DNA of 64,000 nt from Raffaelea ambrosiae (taxonomy: Eukaryota > Ascomycota > Sordariomycetes > Ophiostomatales > Ophiostomataceae), in the NCBI GenBank assembly GCA_002778195.1, contig PCDI01000010.1, forward strand, positions 368,113-432,112, given 5' to 3'. Position 1 is the first letter of the stretch. Every line of letters starts with the position of its first letter. Below the pieces are notes generated by a model. That model made no database searches and was not told the origin of the DNA. It saw nothing but the letters and a program-made list of their open reading frames with translations. Shown here in pieces: positions 42,779 to 53,095 of this stretch. The translations under genes were made by a program, and so were the position numbers.

Positions 42779-44980
42779 ATGGCTTTCCAGCAGCCAGCAC
42801 GGCAGGCCGTTGCACGGCCGATTCGAGACGACCATGATGACCACGACAGCCAGGAGCACATTGTCTTCGCGGGTCCGCAGCCCACCACAGAGGAGTCTCA
42901 GACGTGGGTGCTTTTCTCGCCGACGGCCGATACAGAGACCACCACCGGGGCATCATCGGTCCTGAGCTCTCTGCCCGACTCCCAGCCCACGCCGGGCCGT
43001 TCACGACTCAGCGACCTCGGCAGTCTGGGCCGGTCTAACTACGCATCCAACCATGCGTCATCCTATGCGCAATCATCTGTGGCCGCCCCGCGTCCGGCAC
43101 CCCTCCACTTATCTCTTCTAACTTCATCACTATCCAACACCGATGGCGACGCACTCACAGCCGAACGGGCCCAAGGAAACGACACTGAAGAGGATGCCGA
43201 GTTAGACAGCCTCGATAGCCACCTGGCCGACTTCAGGGGGGCGCCGTCCAGTGCGCTCGCCCTCCCGAATGCCTCTCAGCCACAGTCACAAGCACCAACG
43301 CCGCTGCACATGGCAACAACCGTAACGACTGTGAATCTACCTACTCATGATGGCCTGGGCTCGTTCCGGCTAGGAAACACTATTGGCATGGGTGCCTCTG
43401 CTGTGCAGGAGCATTTGTATGCCTTTGAGCAGTTTAATCCCAGGCGGGTAGTGAAGCGGCGGCGAGAGAGCCTCGACCTGGCGGCCCAGCTCGAGCTCGA
43501 CCAGGATCTCGTGGAGGAGCTTGAACGCACGCGGCGCATCGAGGAGTGGCGGTGGGAGCACAGCCGTGTGCTGCTGGAAGAGATCCAGAAGCAGACGCGC
43601 CGCCGGCGGGGCTCTGAGGTGTCCGCAAGACGAAGTCGATCCGGTGCTTCAGTAGCGGGAGGGTCTGCTGTTGCTACTGCTACTGACGCTGCAGAGGTCA
43701 CGGGAGAGGCACTGTCTGGAGAAGCGAGCGGCGACTGGCACGATCAGGAAGAAGACGAACGCCTGTTCGGGAAGCGGACGATTGCCGGCGGCGAAGAAGG
43801 CAGCAGCGAGAATGAGGGTATTTGGTCGCGCATCACACGCAAGTTTATGCTTGAGGTCATGGGTATCGATGACCGCATTCTCTCTTTGATATTTGGAGAG
43901 TCAGTGGCGCAGACCGACGAGGACCAACAGCAAAGCGAAGAACAGAGCGACGAAGTCGACCTGTCATCCACGCCCAAGGCATCGGATTCTCTCCGGGCAG
44001 CTGCCGCCATTGCCGAGAGTGTGGATAACACCATTGAACAGTATGCACAGCAAGACGAGTCGTCCCCGTGGCAGCTGCGTATGCTTGAGCGCATTGCCAA
44101 AGAACTCGGCATGTTTGTTCACCAGCACGTGTCTTCTCACCCTGGTGCCTTCTCGACATTTGTGCGCGTGCAGCAGATGCCTCTGCCATATGCTGGCCTG
44201 CCAGTAATCCCGGAGGCGCTGACTCCACCCGAGCGCGAGATGGTTATGCCGATTCGGTCAGACTCGGGCGAAGCCCGTAGCCGCAACCGAGGAGCTGCCG
44301 ACGATGATATCATGGCCGCCACTACCACCGCCACGGGGTCAACTGGACCGCACTTCAAGCCCACGATCTACCAGGCGAAGCCAATGGACATTCCTGGCCC
44401 AGCATCGGGTGAAAGAAAGACTGGCTCAGTAGCGCCTAGCGCGGCATCGGCTACGGCTTCCTCGGCAGCGGCGGGCCCGGCGGGGTTTACCCAAGAAGAA
44501 TGGGAACAGGAACTGGATATTAAGCTCGTGTTCCGGTATCTGCGGTCGAGATTCATGTCCGACAAGACGCCCACGCCGAGCCATATCCACCATCATGTAT
44601 CCCACCACCGGCGTGGCTCGTCGAGCAGCGGCATGAGCATGCAGGATGCCGCAGCGAAGGCGGCGCGTGTGCGGCAGCACCATCCGCTGGTCGGACGAAA
44701 CGCCGCACGGCAAGCGGGCGACAGACGAGCAGTGCCCGCATACCGCAATATGAACATTGTGGCGACAGCGGCGCCGTCGAGCCCGATTCTGAACATGACA
44801 GTGCGACACCCGCACGGGACGGCGACATCATGTGCCAGCCAGAGCACGAGACGGTCAGCACGCAGAAGCAGCGTGTCGTCGCGGCACTCATCGCGGCACT
44901 ACTGGGATATCGGAGGCTCGATCGGCACTGGGTCGGTAATTGCGTCGGCCGGGCCGATGGGCAGCTGGGGCGATGCTTGA
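42779..44980 (+). CDS. Conserved-looking hypothetical protein, 733 aa
   Basis: Single exon that I do not recognise. The open frame begins at a GTG; the first ATG is 42779 (MAFQQPARQAVARP). The protein has a disordered acidic and Ser-rich N-terminus. A helical segment follows with FNPRRVVKRRRESLDLAAQL and a Trp/Glu/Arg-rich stretch RRIEEWRWEHSRVLLEEIQK, which could be a coiled coil. A compact segment reads WSRITRKFMLEVMGIDDRIL and LSLIFGES. A region around RMLERIAKELGMFVHQHVSSH and an MPLPYAGLPVIPEAL motif come next. The tail is basic and His/Ser-rich and ends YWDIGGSIGTGSVIASAG. The alternation of ordered blocks with disordered linkers suggests a scaffold or regulator. No transmembrane segment or signal peptide was seen. 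Confidence 0.7.
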   Translation: MAFQQPARQAVARPIRDDHDDHDSQEHIVFAGPQPTTEESQTWVLFSPTADTETTTGASSVLSSLPDSQPTPGRSRLSDLGSLGRSNYASNHASSYAQSSVAAPRPAPLHLSLLTSSLSNTDGDALTAERAQGNDTEEDAELDSLDSHLADFRGAPSSALALPNASQPQSQAPTPLHMATTVTTVNLPTHDGLGSFRLGNTIGMGASAVQEHLYAFEQFNPRRVVKRRRESLDLAAQLELDQDLVEELERTRRIEEWRWEHSRVLLEEIQKQTRRRRGSEVSARRSRSGASVAGGSAVATATDAAEVTGEALSGEASGDWHDQEEDERLFGKRTIAGGEEGSSENEGIWSRITRKFMLEVMGIDDRILSLIFGESVAQTDEDQQQSEEQSDEVDLSSTPKASDSLRAAAAIAESVDNTIEQYAQQDESSPWQLRMLERIAKELGMFVHQHVSSHPGAFSTFVRVQQMPLPYAGLPVIPEALTPPEREMVMPIRSDSGEARSRNRGAADDDIMAATTTATGSTGPHFKPTIYQAKPMDIPGPASGERKTGSVAPSAASATASSAAAGPAGFTQEEWEQELDIKLVFRYLRSRFMSDKTPTPSHIHHHVSHHRRGSSSSGMSMQDAAAKAARVRQHHPLVGRNAARQAGDRRAVPAYRNMNIVATAAPSSPILNMTVRHPHGTATSCASQSTRRSARRSSVSSRHSSRHYWDIGGSIGTGSVIASAGPMGSWGDA

Positions 44981-47900
44981 AGAGGCTGCTCAAAATGAGG
45001 TGTACGACGAGGCGTGAACGGTTGAGCGGCATGCATTTGCCATGTCGAGATTTAGACCAGCATTTTTTGGAGCGACATTTCGTTTTTTTTTTTTTTTTTT
45101 TTTTCAAACTTTCATTTTTTTTTTCATTTTCCATTATACAGCATTGATGCTTTGTTTCTCATCTCATCTACTATTCTTTTCCCCATGCCTTACGGCCCTG
45201 GCTTATCGTTGGCGTTCATTTCTGGTTTAGCGATGGTTTCTGCCGCGTTCTTATTTTCACACTACATGGTGCACCTTGTGCATTTAAAGAAAGATCCGCT
45301 ATCTACCTGTAGAGGATAACTATATACTAGAATATACCAAATACATTGTGTGGACAAGGCAAACTTGGCGGAGCAAGATACAGTTATGGTGCGTGCAAGC
45401 GACTGATGTACCCATTATGTAGTAAGACAAGGCTACCAAGGGGGGCCAGCAGCCTCGGAACGCACGAGTGGGTGGGAAGAACCCGGGAAACTGGAGTTGC
45501 AGATGGTGAAGAGGAGCCGCCTTCCCTTCCTCGAGGAGGTCGGTTGGTATGGGTGGGTGCTGCTCCACCTGGAGAGGCGACACACAAGCTGGCCTTGTGA
45601 AATGTGCACACCAAGCACGAATATTACGTCCTCAGCTATGACGCAATGCGACGTACGTGGGTGGTAATATTTATATTGGCTGAGATGGTTGCGACGTACG
45701 GGAACGAAAATAAGAAGGACTGAACAGGAGTGGGTAAATAGAGAGAGGATTGGTGTCGATTTCTTGGCCAGGTACATAGTAGTCCGGGGCGTCCATGAAA
45801 GCACAAGAAACGATATTTCTAGCAAGCACAAGTCACATCACGTGCTGTGCGTGAGATCCTAACAGATCCTCGCCGACGGCCGTGCAAAGCACCAAAATGA
45901 AGGTGCATGCACTAATGGATGCCATCCGGAACTTGTCCAGACAAGCGAATCGGATGCATGTTGAACCTGGTTTGTTTGTTTATGAAAATAAAGCGTGAAG
46001 CCTTTTTTTCTTCTTATTGTGGACGTGCAGACGATCCTCTTTCCTTTTCTGGCCTGATGGACTCTCTTGTGATGGGTCTAGACACAGATTAGACAGAGGA
46101 AGCCAATAGAATGCTGGGAGAACACGGAGAACAAGGCGCAGCATTGAAAACAACAACAAACAAACCCAAGCCGGGCCGGGGTTTTAATAGGTTTGTCTGA
46201 GTCAAAACGGGAGCCAGTGTGCCCCAGAACGCGTGGGATGCGCGGTTGGACCGCGTGGGGACAGGGGGTTTAATTGATTTGGCTGTTCACTCGATTGGCT
46301 CTGGGGGCTCTAAAACTGCTCAGACTAACCGGTATGGGGGCACTATTCCAGCTACATAGTACCCTTCCGTATCTTGAGTCAACGTCAACAGCACTAACTG
46401 CGCAAGCTGTTGGGACGCGTTTCAGAGGGTGGGCATTCCACCACACCACCACACCACTTCAGTGTTCGTGTGCATCATGAAGCCGATCGGTCGGAGTGGC
46501 CTTGGGCCGGCCGCCCTGTTTTCGCTGGGCTTTGGCCTTTTTGGGGCAAGATAGCATCATTGCTCGGGGTTTTTTTTGTGGTTGTCTACGCAGCGGCTGC
46601 GACGACTTTTGGGGTGGGCTGTCTGCCTAGCAGGTTGGCTGCTGTCGGCCTGTGCTCCAAGTGAGAGTCTGCACGCTGGCGCTGTACTGTGCTTCCAGTA
46701 TTGTCCTATTACTGTGCCGGTTCCTCCAATCTTTCTCTACGCGATGCTGTCTGTAATTTGCAGATCACAGTCACCGGCAGGATGCTTTCTGTCGCCTTGT
46801 GCTGCAGGTCCTGCATGGTGGCCCGCCCCTTTTTTTTACTGCCGTTGGCTCTGTCATTTTCTTGTACAAAGTAAGAAAACTACCAAGAGTGACTCTTCAC
46901 CCCACCCACACCCACCTTCTTTCCTGCTTGGCTCGACTCGACCGCACCTTCCTCTGTAGCACACATCACTGGGCGTTCCTTCCGCGTCTCGACACTAGCT
47001 GCTGTAGCTCACTGGACGCTCCCTCCTCGGACGCTAATTCGCTGTATCCCACTGAACGCTTCGCCCTCGGACGCTAACTAACCAAGCTCACCCTCCCCAA
47101 GCCTGCCTAAACCCGGGAACGGCAAGAACGGGGCCGTTTCGTTCTTTCCTGTCTCTGTGCTGTGGTCTGTTTGTTTTTCTCTACATAGTTAGTAGTTTCT
47201 TGCGCTCTCGCGTGTGCTCACAGTTTCGCGCACGAGGGCTGTAGTTGCGTGTCTTCGTTTCTGTCTCCTTCTCTTCTCCTCCCACCCCTGCTCTCTTCCC
47301 CTACCCACACTCTGTCGTCGGAGAGGGAAAGAGAAGCTCCCCTACCTCCCCACCCACACCTTCTGCCGCTCTTCCTCCACTTCTCAATCCCTTTCCCTGG
47401 GCGCCTCGTTTTATCTTGTACTCACTCCCTCTTTTTCTCTCCCACCCTCGCGGTCTCTCTCCAGTTTTCCTCTCTTTCGCCTCGTCTAACCATGCGGCAA
47501 CTCGGTCGGCCACCCAACGAACCGCAGCCCTGACGACGACAAACCGACGACGAACGTGCATTGTCTGCCTCCACCTCGTACGAGCCCGCAATCGACTACG
47601 CGCCCTGTCCGAGTTTCTTGTTTCCCGACGGCCCGCACAACTACCATCTATGCTGCACCACGCCTATATAGCTGGTCTCACCAAGCATCGCGCACCTCTC
47701 GAGCTGCCTCTCGTTTCCTCTTGCGCCGGTTTCCTCGCCCCAATGCCCCGACAAGCCTGGTCAGTTGTTGCCTGCCCTGCTTGTCTGAGATTCTCTTTTC
47801 TGCTTGCTGCTGCTTTCTTTTGCGCTCTCCTTGCCCTCTTTCTGCCTCTCTTGCTCTCCAATGTGGCCGCATACGCGTGACCTCCTGGTCGTCCGGTGAA

Positions 47901-48342
47901 CTCACCATGACGGCGGCCACTCATTGTGGCCTCCCCACCTCCTGCTGTCGCCATCCCTGGTACCGGGCCGTCTTGTTAACCTGCTTCTTCTCTGTCTACA
48001 GTGCCATGTGTTTCTCTTCCTGAGCTGTTCCCGGGCCCCGCTCCCACCGCCCGCCCGCCCGTTCACCGTATGCCTCTCTGCTGGCTCTTCCTTGAACTGG
48101 ACCGCATCTGGTGGATATACATCGCATTTATTATTTACTTTATACATAACTACCGAACCGCCGAACCCGGCTTGAGGAACTAATCCCGGCCACGCATCCT
48201 GTTTATCCCGGACTCCGTTTTGCTCCTTGAACCTACTTCTACCTTCTGGCCGGACTCCCCAGCGCCTCCTGGCAAGGCCCTCTGGCCTGGACACACACAG
48301 CCGCCGCCGTCTCCCCGGACATGCCGTCCGCCGGAGCTGCCA
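44981..48342. other. 3.4 kb intergenic region with a probable long leader
   Basis: A long T run lies at 45079-45122 just 3' of the 733-aa gene. No domain-bearing gene was found between 45.2 and 47.0 kb. From 47.0 kb to the start at 48343 the plus strand is CT-rich with short open frames, consistent with promoter and 5' UTR of the next gene; upstream open frames in it could affect translation. Confidence 0.45.
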
Positions 48343-51300
48343 ATGTCTGCCACGTCCTTTGATGCTGCTGCCGCCGCCGCCTTGGGCCCCAACAGCAGTC
48401 CATCTTTTGTTTTTGACATCTACGACGACGCCCATGGCGCAGCCGGAGGAGGAGCCGCAACCGCCGGCGCCGGCTCCAACGCGCCGGCACCCAGCCTCCC
48501 CAGTGGTCGCTGCAACTTTGTCGACCTGACACATGGGTCGGGCGGTGCACAGTGTGGCTGCCGCCGCTTCTGGAGCCGGACTAACACGGCGTCAACGTCG
48601 GGCAGCGCGGCAAACAGCAATGCCTCCGCCCAGCCTTTCAGCCTGGATCTCAGCCAGGCCGGCTGGTGCATGTGCTCCCATCATGCCTGCTATCACGACC
48701 ATGCGCCGCCAACGCCCACGCAAGCGCTGGCGCCAAGTGGCGTCCATGGCGTCCCAGGCGGCCAGATGGGCTCCTCCTTTGCCATGGGAGCTCCCTCGGC
48801 TACTGTTTCTTCCGGAACGTCTGTGCTGCCTCCAGGGACAAGCGGCGGTCTCTTTGGTGGACTGCCGTCCTCGACCACACGTCCCGGTCAGGAAAACGAG
48901 CGGCCGCGGCCCAACCGGGCACCCTTGAGCCCCGTCCAGGACCCCATGGCCTTCCAGGTGTTGGCGGACCAGGACGCGCACCGGGAGATGCTCGACGACC
49001 TGCTGGTGAATAACGAGAACAGCCACACAGGCAGCAGCCTCCTGAACATGTCCTTTGGCGTGCCCGGAGTCTCCTATCACGTGGACACTTCCTTGACTGC
49101 CCTGATTGCTGCCACCGCAGACGACCATGCTATGACCGGCGGCGCTCCGGGTGGTCCAGACGCACAAGATGACAGGCCTCTTCCGTCCAACTCGGTCGAG
49201 GTTCTAGGGGCGCCCGTTTCTGTTGCTACCTCCATTGTTGGGCTCTCGGCCGATGGTTCCATCCCAGACACTCTCAGCTGGGGCTACGGGCCGTCACCAA
49301 GAGACGGACCGACTACGTTGCCCCATTCTACGTTTACTTCTCAGGGTGGCCTTGGCAGCGTCAACGTCAGCATGGCACAAGGCCAGCCCTCACAGCAGGC
49401 GCCATCCACCGTCTCGTCGACCAGCCAGATGCGCTATCTGCGCCCCTTTGCTGGCAAAGGCCTTCACACGCTGACGCACGCTCTCGAGCCGACACCCGAA
49501 AATCAGATGGCCGAGACATCCGCCGCTGCCAACCCAGAAACGCACGACACCCAAGAAGCCAGTTCCCGGGCCAGCGTTGTCTCGGGCGCTGAGTCTTCGC
49601 TCCGCTCCGGCCATCGCGATCTCTTCCAGGGCATCTCCAGCACCGTCAAGGCCCACGAGACACGTCTGGAGAAGCTCGAGAACCCGTCATTCTCCTTCAT
49701 CCCCGGCCACGAAGAGTGCCAGGACAAGCACGACCACGCCGACATGCGCGTGACCGAACTCGAGTCCCGCATGGACGATGTCGAGAAGCGCCTGAATGAA
49801 AAGGACGAAGCCAGCACCGTTGCTGGCGGCAGCATCATCATGACCCGCCGCCGCTTGCTGGGCGGCGACGACGATGCCACTACGGCCAGCGTCGTCTCCA
49901 TGGCCACGGATGGTGCTGGTGATGGCACCACCAGCATGGGTTCCTTTTCCTCGTCGCAACGTGCCGACATGTACAGCCAGCTCAAGGCGTTGCAGGCCCA
50001 AGTCAGCGCCCTGAGGTCCGCCTCGCTGCCCTCATATACCAGCCCCTGGATACTCGAGGTCGTCTATCTGCCCTTCCCACTCAAGGGCATCTGGATCGAA
50101 GCCAGCCAGTTTCCCACCACATCTGCCGTTGCTGCTGCGACCGCTGCCCAGCGGAGGCAGGCTGGCGGTGGCGCCTCTGGCAGCGGCGATGCCGACGAGT
50201 GGACACAGCTGCCCAACACCCTCAGTCGGCAAACTCCCGATCCCCAGTCGCCCTATGTCGGCAAGGCGGGTGCTGGCGAGGCCGGCTGGCCCGCCGACTG
50301 GTCAGACCCGTCGCTGCCGACGTACGCGCCACGACTGCTGCCTCGTGCTTGTGCGCCTGGTCGCAACATCGACAACCGATTGAAGAGTCGAGGTCTAGTC
50401 AAGACGCTGACTGTGCGCGGCGCTGATGCCCGCAGTCTGCAGCTGGCCATGGCGGCGGCCTTTGGTCCTGTTTTGCAGGCCGTGTCGTCTTCGTCGCCAT
50501 CGTCCTCCTCGTCCTCCTGGTCGCAGCATGCCTTGGCCCGCAAGAGCGCCCATGGCGTGCCGCCGTCCGACTCGCTCCAGGCCCAATTCCTTGGCCTGCA
50601 ACAGCCCTGGGTCCCTCTTCGCAAGATCCACAAGGACTCACGCCTGCGCTTCCTGACGCGAGCCGAAATGCTCACTCCCACCCTCTGGGACGCAGCCTTC
50701 CTCACATCCAGCGTCGTCATGAAGGCCACGGGCATCCACCGCCTCTACGTTACCCAGCCTGATGCCTATCTGCAGGACCGCCACGCTTATAAGAACGGCT
50801 GGTCATGGCAGCGTCTCCGGAGCCTCGGCCGTGTCTCGAAGAAGACCAGCCCCACAGACCCAGCTGTCTCCAGCACCTCCACAGGGAGTCGGAGTAGTGC
50901 CTCCTCTGCGAATGACGACGCTCTGGATTCGTGCTGGGATTGGGACAGCCGCCTGGACGATCCGCCTGTTGCGTCCCCTTCCGTGCACCACCGGCCGTCG
51001 CCGTCCCCGTTCAGCCGCGAAGTGACACCGACCAGTGCCACCACCCGCCGGGCGGCCAGCCGTGCATCTATTCTGGACCACTCGCGCGGCGCCACGCCGC
51101 AGCCAGTGGACGCCGCAGCGCTGGCTCATCATCGGTCCCACTCATCCTCGGGTGCTGCATCTGGGTCTCCGCAGCAGTTCTTTACTGCTTCACAGTCACC
51201 GAACCACACAGTCCCCCAGCAACCACTATCGTCAGTCGCTCTACGGCGCTCGCAGTCGCCTTTCTTCGCGGCCTCCTCCAGACCGAGACCGTCTTCCTCC

Positions 51301-52593
51301 TCTTCGCGCCGACCCCCACCGATCCGCACTACGTCTATGCCTATACCTGCGGGTCATGCACGCCCACTGTCTTCTGCCGGAGTCGCACGGAGTGCGCGCC
51401 GTGTCAACTCAACCGGCCAGCAGATTTTGTCACCCGCGTCCACGGCGCACCCGAATCATCGCCACTATGCAAACCTGACATACGAACGACGTTCGTCGCC
51501 TTTGACTACTGCGAGCCGGCCTAGCTCACGCATTGCCGCGATGCAGTCGCCAGTTATCCAACGCAACAACAACACTACCAATAACAACCACGCTCCTGCT
51601 GGTGCTGAACGACGCCGCCGCACCACCAGATCTCCAAGCGTGTTCTGGCCACGCCACACTCCAGGCCGCAGTTTGGGTCGGAGTGTGAGCCGCAGCATGA
51701 GCCGCAGCCCAAGCGTACCCGCAGGTCCCTTCTCGTCTGCCTGGGCTACCGATGGCGCTGGCCAAGGTCATGCGGCTGTTGGAAAGGACGACATTCCCTT
51801 CTGCTACGCCACACCGTACAGCAACGGCCCAGCCATGGACCCTCCGGCACCTGGTCCACCAGGCTCTTCATCATCGCGCCGCCGCAGATATGGCAGCATT
51901 GCCTCTACGGGCAATCAGCGTGCAGGCGGCTACAATGACCCGGATCTGCTTGGTTACGGCAGCGAAGACTATGATGATTATCCCATGACGCAAGACGACG
52001 ATAATGAGGACGATAACGATGATGAGCACGACATCCAGGTGTACGAAGACGAGCCGGATGAGTTGGACGCTATTGACACGGATGACGCTCCCGAGATCAA
52101 GCAAGAATCTTCCTCCAGCGGCCCCCTCCAACAGCGTGATGTGCTACCGGAAGATGAACCGTGGCCCGGGATTGAAGACGACGACGATGATGAGATTGCC
52201 GCTTCCAACGAAGGCGGCCGTGGTCAGCAGCAGGAGGACCTGCACATGTCTGACAGTGAGAACATGGACCCATCGTCAGGTGACTCGACTGAAGACGACA
52301 TGGTGGAGATTGAGGCCGACCGTATCGAAGACGATCATGTCGATCATGTCGACTCAGACCACGACTTTTCACAGCACTCGCAACACAGTGAGCAATCCGA
52401 TGCCAGCAGCAAGCCAAGCGAGTACCCCACCGCACGCTGGGCCTGGGAGCAACCGCAACTGCCGGCCATATCTCCAAGGGCAGGAGGTGTCCGTGACCGG
52501 GTTCCCATGTATGGCGATATGGTTGACGATGATGATTCGGGTATCGGATTCAAGATCCACGAGGATGGGGATGTCGCTTTGGAGGGTCAGTGA
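48343..52593 (+). CDS. Large conserved-looking hypothetical protein with Cys/His cluster, 1416 aa
   Basis: Single exon with no family name recognised. The open frame begins at a TTG 123 bases upstream; the first ATG in frame is 48343 (MSATSFDAAAAAALG). The N-terminus holds a Cys/His cluster: C57, C71, C73 in CNFVDLTHGSGGAQCGC, then C109, C111, H113, H114, C116, H118 and H120 in WCMCSHHACYHDH, which could bind zinc. A short coiled-coil-like stretch (TVKAHETRLEKLE; VTELESRMDDVEKRLNEK) follows. Next comes an ordered block: PWILEVVYLPFPLKGIWIE, RLKSRGLVKTLTVRGADARSL, and LRKIHKDSRLRFLTRAEML to TGIHRLYVTQPDAYLQDRHAY. The C-terminal part is Ser/Arg/Pro-rich with RS-type repeats and then strongly acidic. 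This suggests a nuclear or nucleic-acid-associated role, but that is inference. Confidence 0.75.
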   Translation: MSATSFDAAAAAALGPNSSPSFVFDIYDDAHGAAGGGAATAGAGSNAPAPSLPSGRCNFVDLTHGSGGAQCGCRRFWSRTNTASTSGSAANSNASAQPFSLDLSQAGWCMCSHHACYHDHAPPTPTQALAPSGVHGVPGGQMGSSFAMGAPSATVSSGTSVLPPGTSGGLFGGLPSSTTRPGQENERPRPNRAPLSPVQDPMAFQVLADQDAHREMLDDLLVNNENSHTGSSLLNMSFGVPGVSYHVDTSLTALIAATADDHAMTGGAPGGPDAQDDRPLPSNSVEVLGAPVSVATSIVGLSADGSIPDTLSWGYGPSPRDGPTTLPHSTFTSQGGLGSVNVSMAQGQPSQQAPSTVSSTSQMRYLRPFAGKGLHTLTHALEPTPENQMAETSAAANPETHDTQEASSRASVVSGAESSLRSGHRDLFQGISSTVKAHETRLEKLENPSFSFIPGHEECQDKHDHADMRVTELESRMDDVEKRLNEKDEASTVAGGSIIMTRRRLLGGDDDATTASVVSMATDGAGDGTTSMGSFSSSQRADMYSQLKALQAQVSALRSASLPSYTSPWILEVVYLPFPLKGIWIEASQFPTTSAVAAATAAQRRQAGGGASGSGDADEWTQLPNTLSRQTPDPQSPYVGKAGAGEAGWPADWSDPSLPTYAPRLLPRACAPGRNIDNRLKSRGLVKTLTVRGADARSLQLAMAAAFGPVLQAVSSSSPSSSSSSWSQHALARKSAHGVPPSDSLQAQFLGLQQPWVPLRKIHKDSRLRFLTRAEMLTPTLWDAAFLTSSVVMKATGIHRLYVTQPDAYLQDRHAYKNGWSWQRLRSLGRVSKKTSPTDPAVSSTSTGSRSSASSANDDALDSCWDWDSRLDDPPVASPSVHHRPSPSPFSREVTPTSATTRRAASRASILDHSRGATPQPVDAAALAHHRSHSSSGAASGSPQQFFTASQSPNHTVPQQPLSSVALRRSQSPFFAASSRPRPSSSSSRRPPPIRTTSMPIPAGHARPLSSAGVARSARRVNSTGQQILSPASTAHPNHRHYANLTYERRSSPLTTASRPSSRIAAMQSPVIQRNNNTTNNNHAPAGAERRRRTTRSPSVFWPRHTPGRSLGRSVSRSMSRSPSVPAGPFSSAWATDGAGQGHAAVGKDDIPFCYATPYSNGPAMDPPAPGPPGSSSSRRRRYGSIASTGNQRAGGYNDPDLLGYGSEDYDDYPMTQDDDNEDDNDDEHDIQVYEDEPDELDAIDTDDAPEIKQESSSSGPLQQRDVLPEDEPWPGIEDDDDDEIAASNEGGRGQQQEDLHMSDSENMDPSSGDSTEDDMVEIEADRIEDDHVDHVDSDHDFSQHSQHSEQSDASSKPSEYPTARWAWEQPQLPAISPRAGGVRDRVPMYGDMVDDDDSGIGFKIHEDGDVALEGQ

Positions 52594-53095
52594 ACAACGG
52601 GTTCTGTTACCACTATTTATTTTGGATTTTATTTCCCCTATGTATATACGCCTTAGAGTTTCTTGGTTGTATGATTTTTCTGAATTTTTTTGGTCCTTCT
52701 CTTCACTCTTTGGATATACAAAGCACATGGCGTTTGGCAAAGAATGGGAAAGCGACTTTGATTTCTTCTTTCTGTATCACGTTTACTATCTTCTCTTGTT
52801 ATGCACACATGGCTTTTATTCGCATAGGGTGGCATGTGGCGTTTTCGTGACTCTTCGGTTTCCGAGGATAGAGCTGTGTTGATGTTCCCAACGTTTTACT
52901 TTTCAAATGGGAAAGGGGCCCCGACAAAAGGGGTACACCAAAAAAGTTGGCTCTGGCCCTGCAGCTCTCTCGGCTCTTCTTTTTCTGACACTCTCCTTTC
53001 TGTCTGTATAACAGTGGCAAAACAAACATGAATGGTTCATCCAATTGCTCCCTTTGCTTTATCAGCTGGTGTCCTTTTCATTACGACACTATCCT
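52594..53095. other. Convergent 3' region
   Basis: 500 AT-rich bases between the 1416-aa gene (+) and the transporter gene (-). Nothing but 3' UTRs is expected. Confidence 0.6.

Noticed and set aside
47214..48023. Open frames upstream of the 1416-aa gene
   Set aside because: CT-rich leader-like DNA open in several frames at once; more likely 5' UTR than a separate gene.
48220..48342. 41-residue N-terminal extension of the 1416-aa protein
   Set aside because: The frame starts at TTG; the first ATG is 48343.
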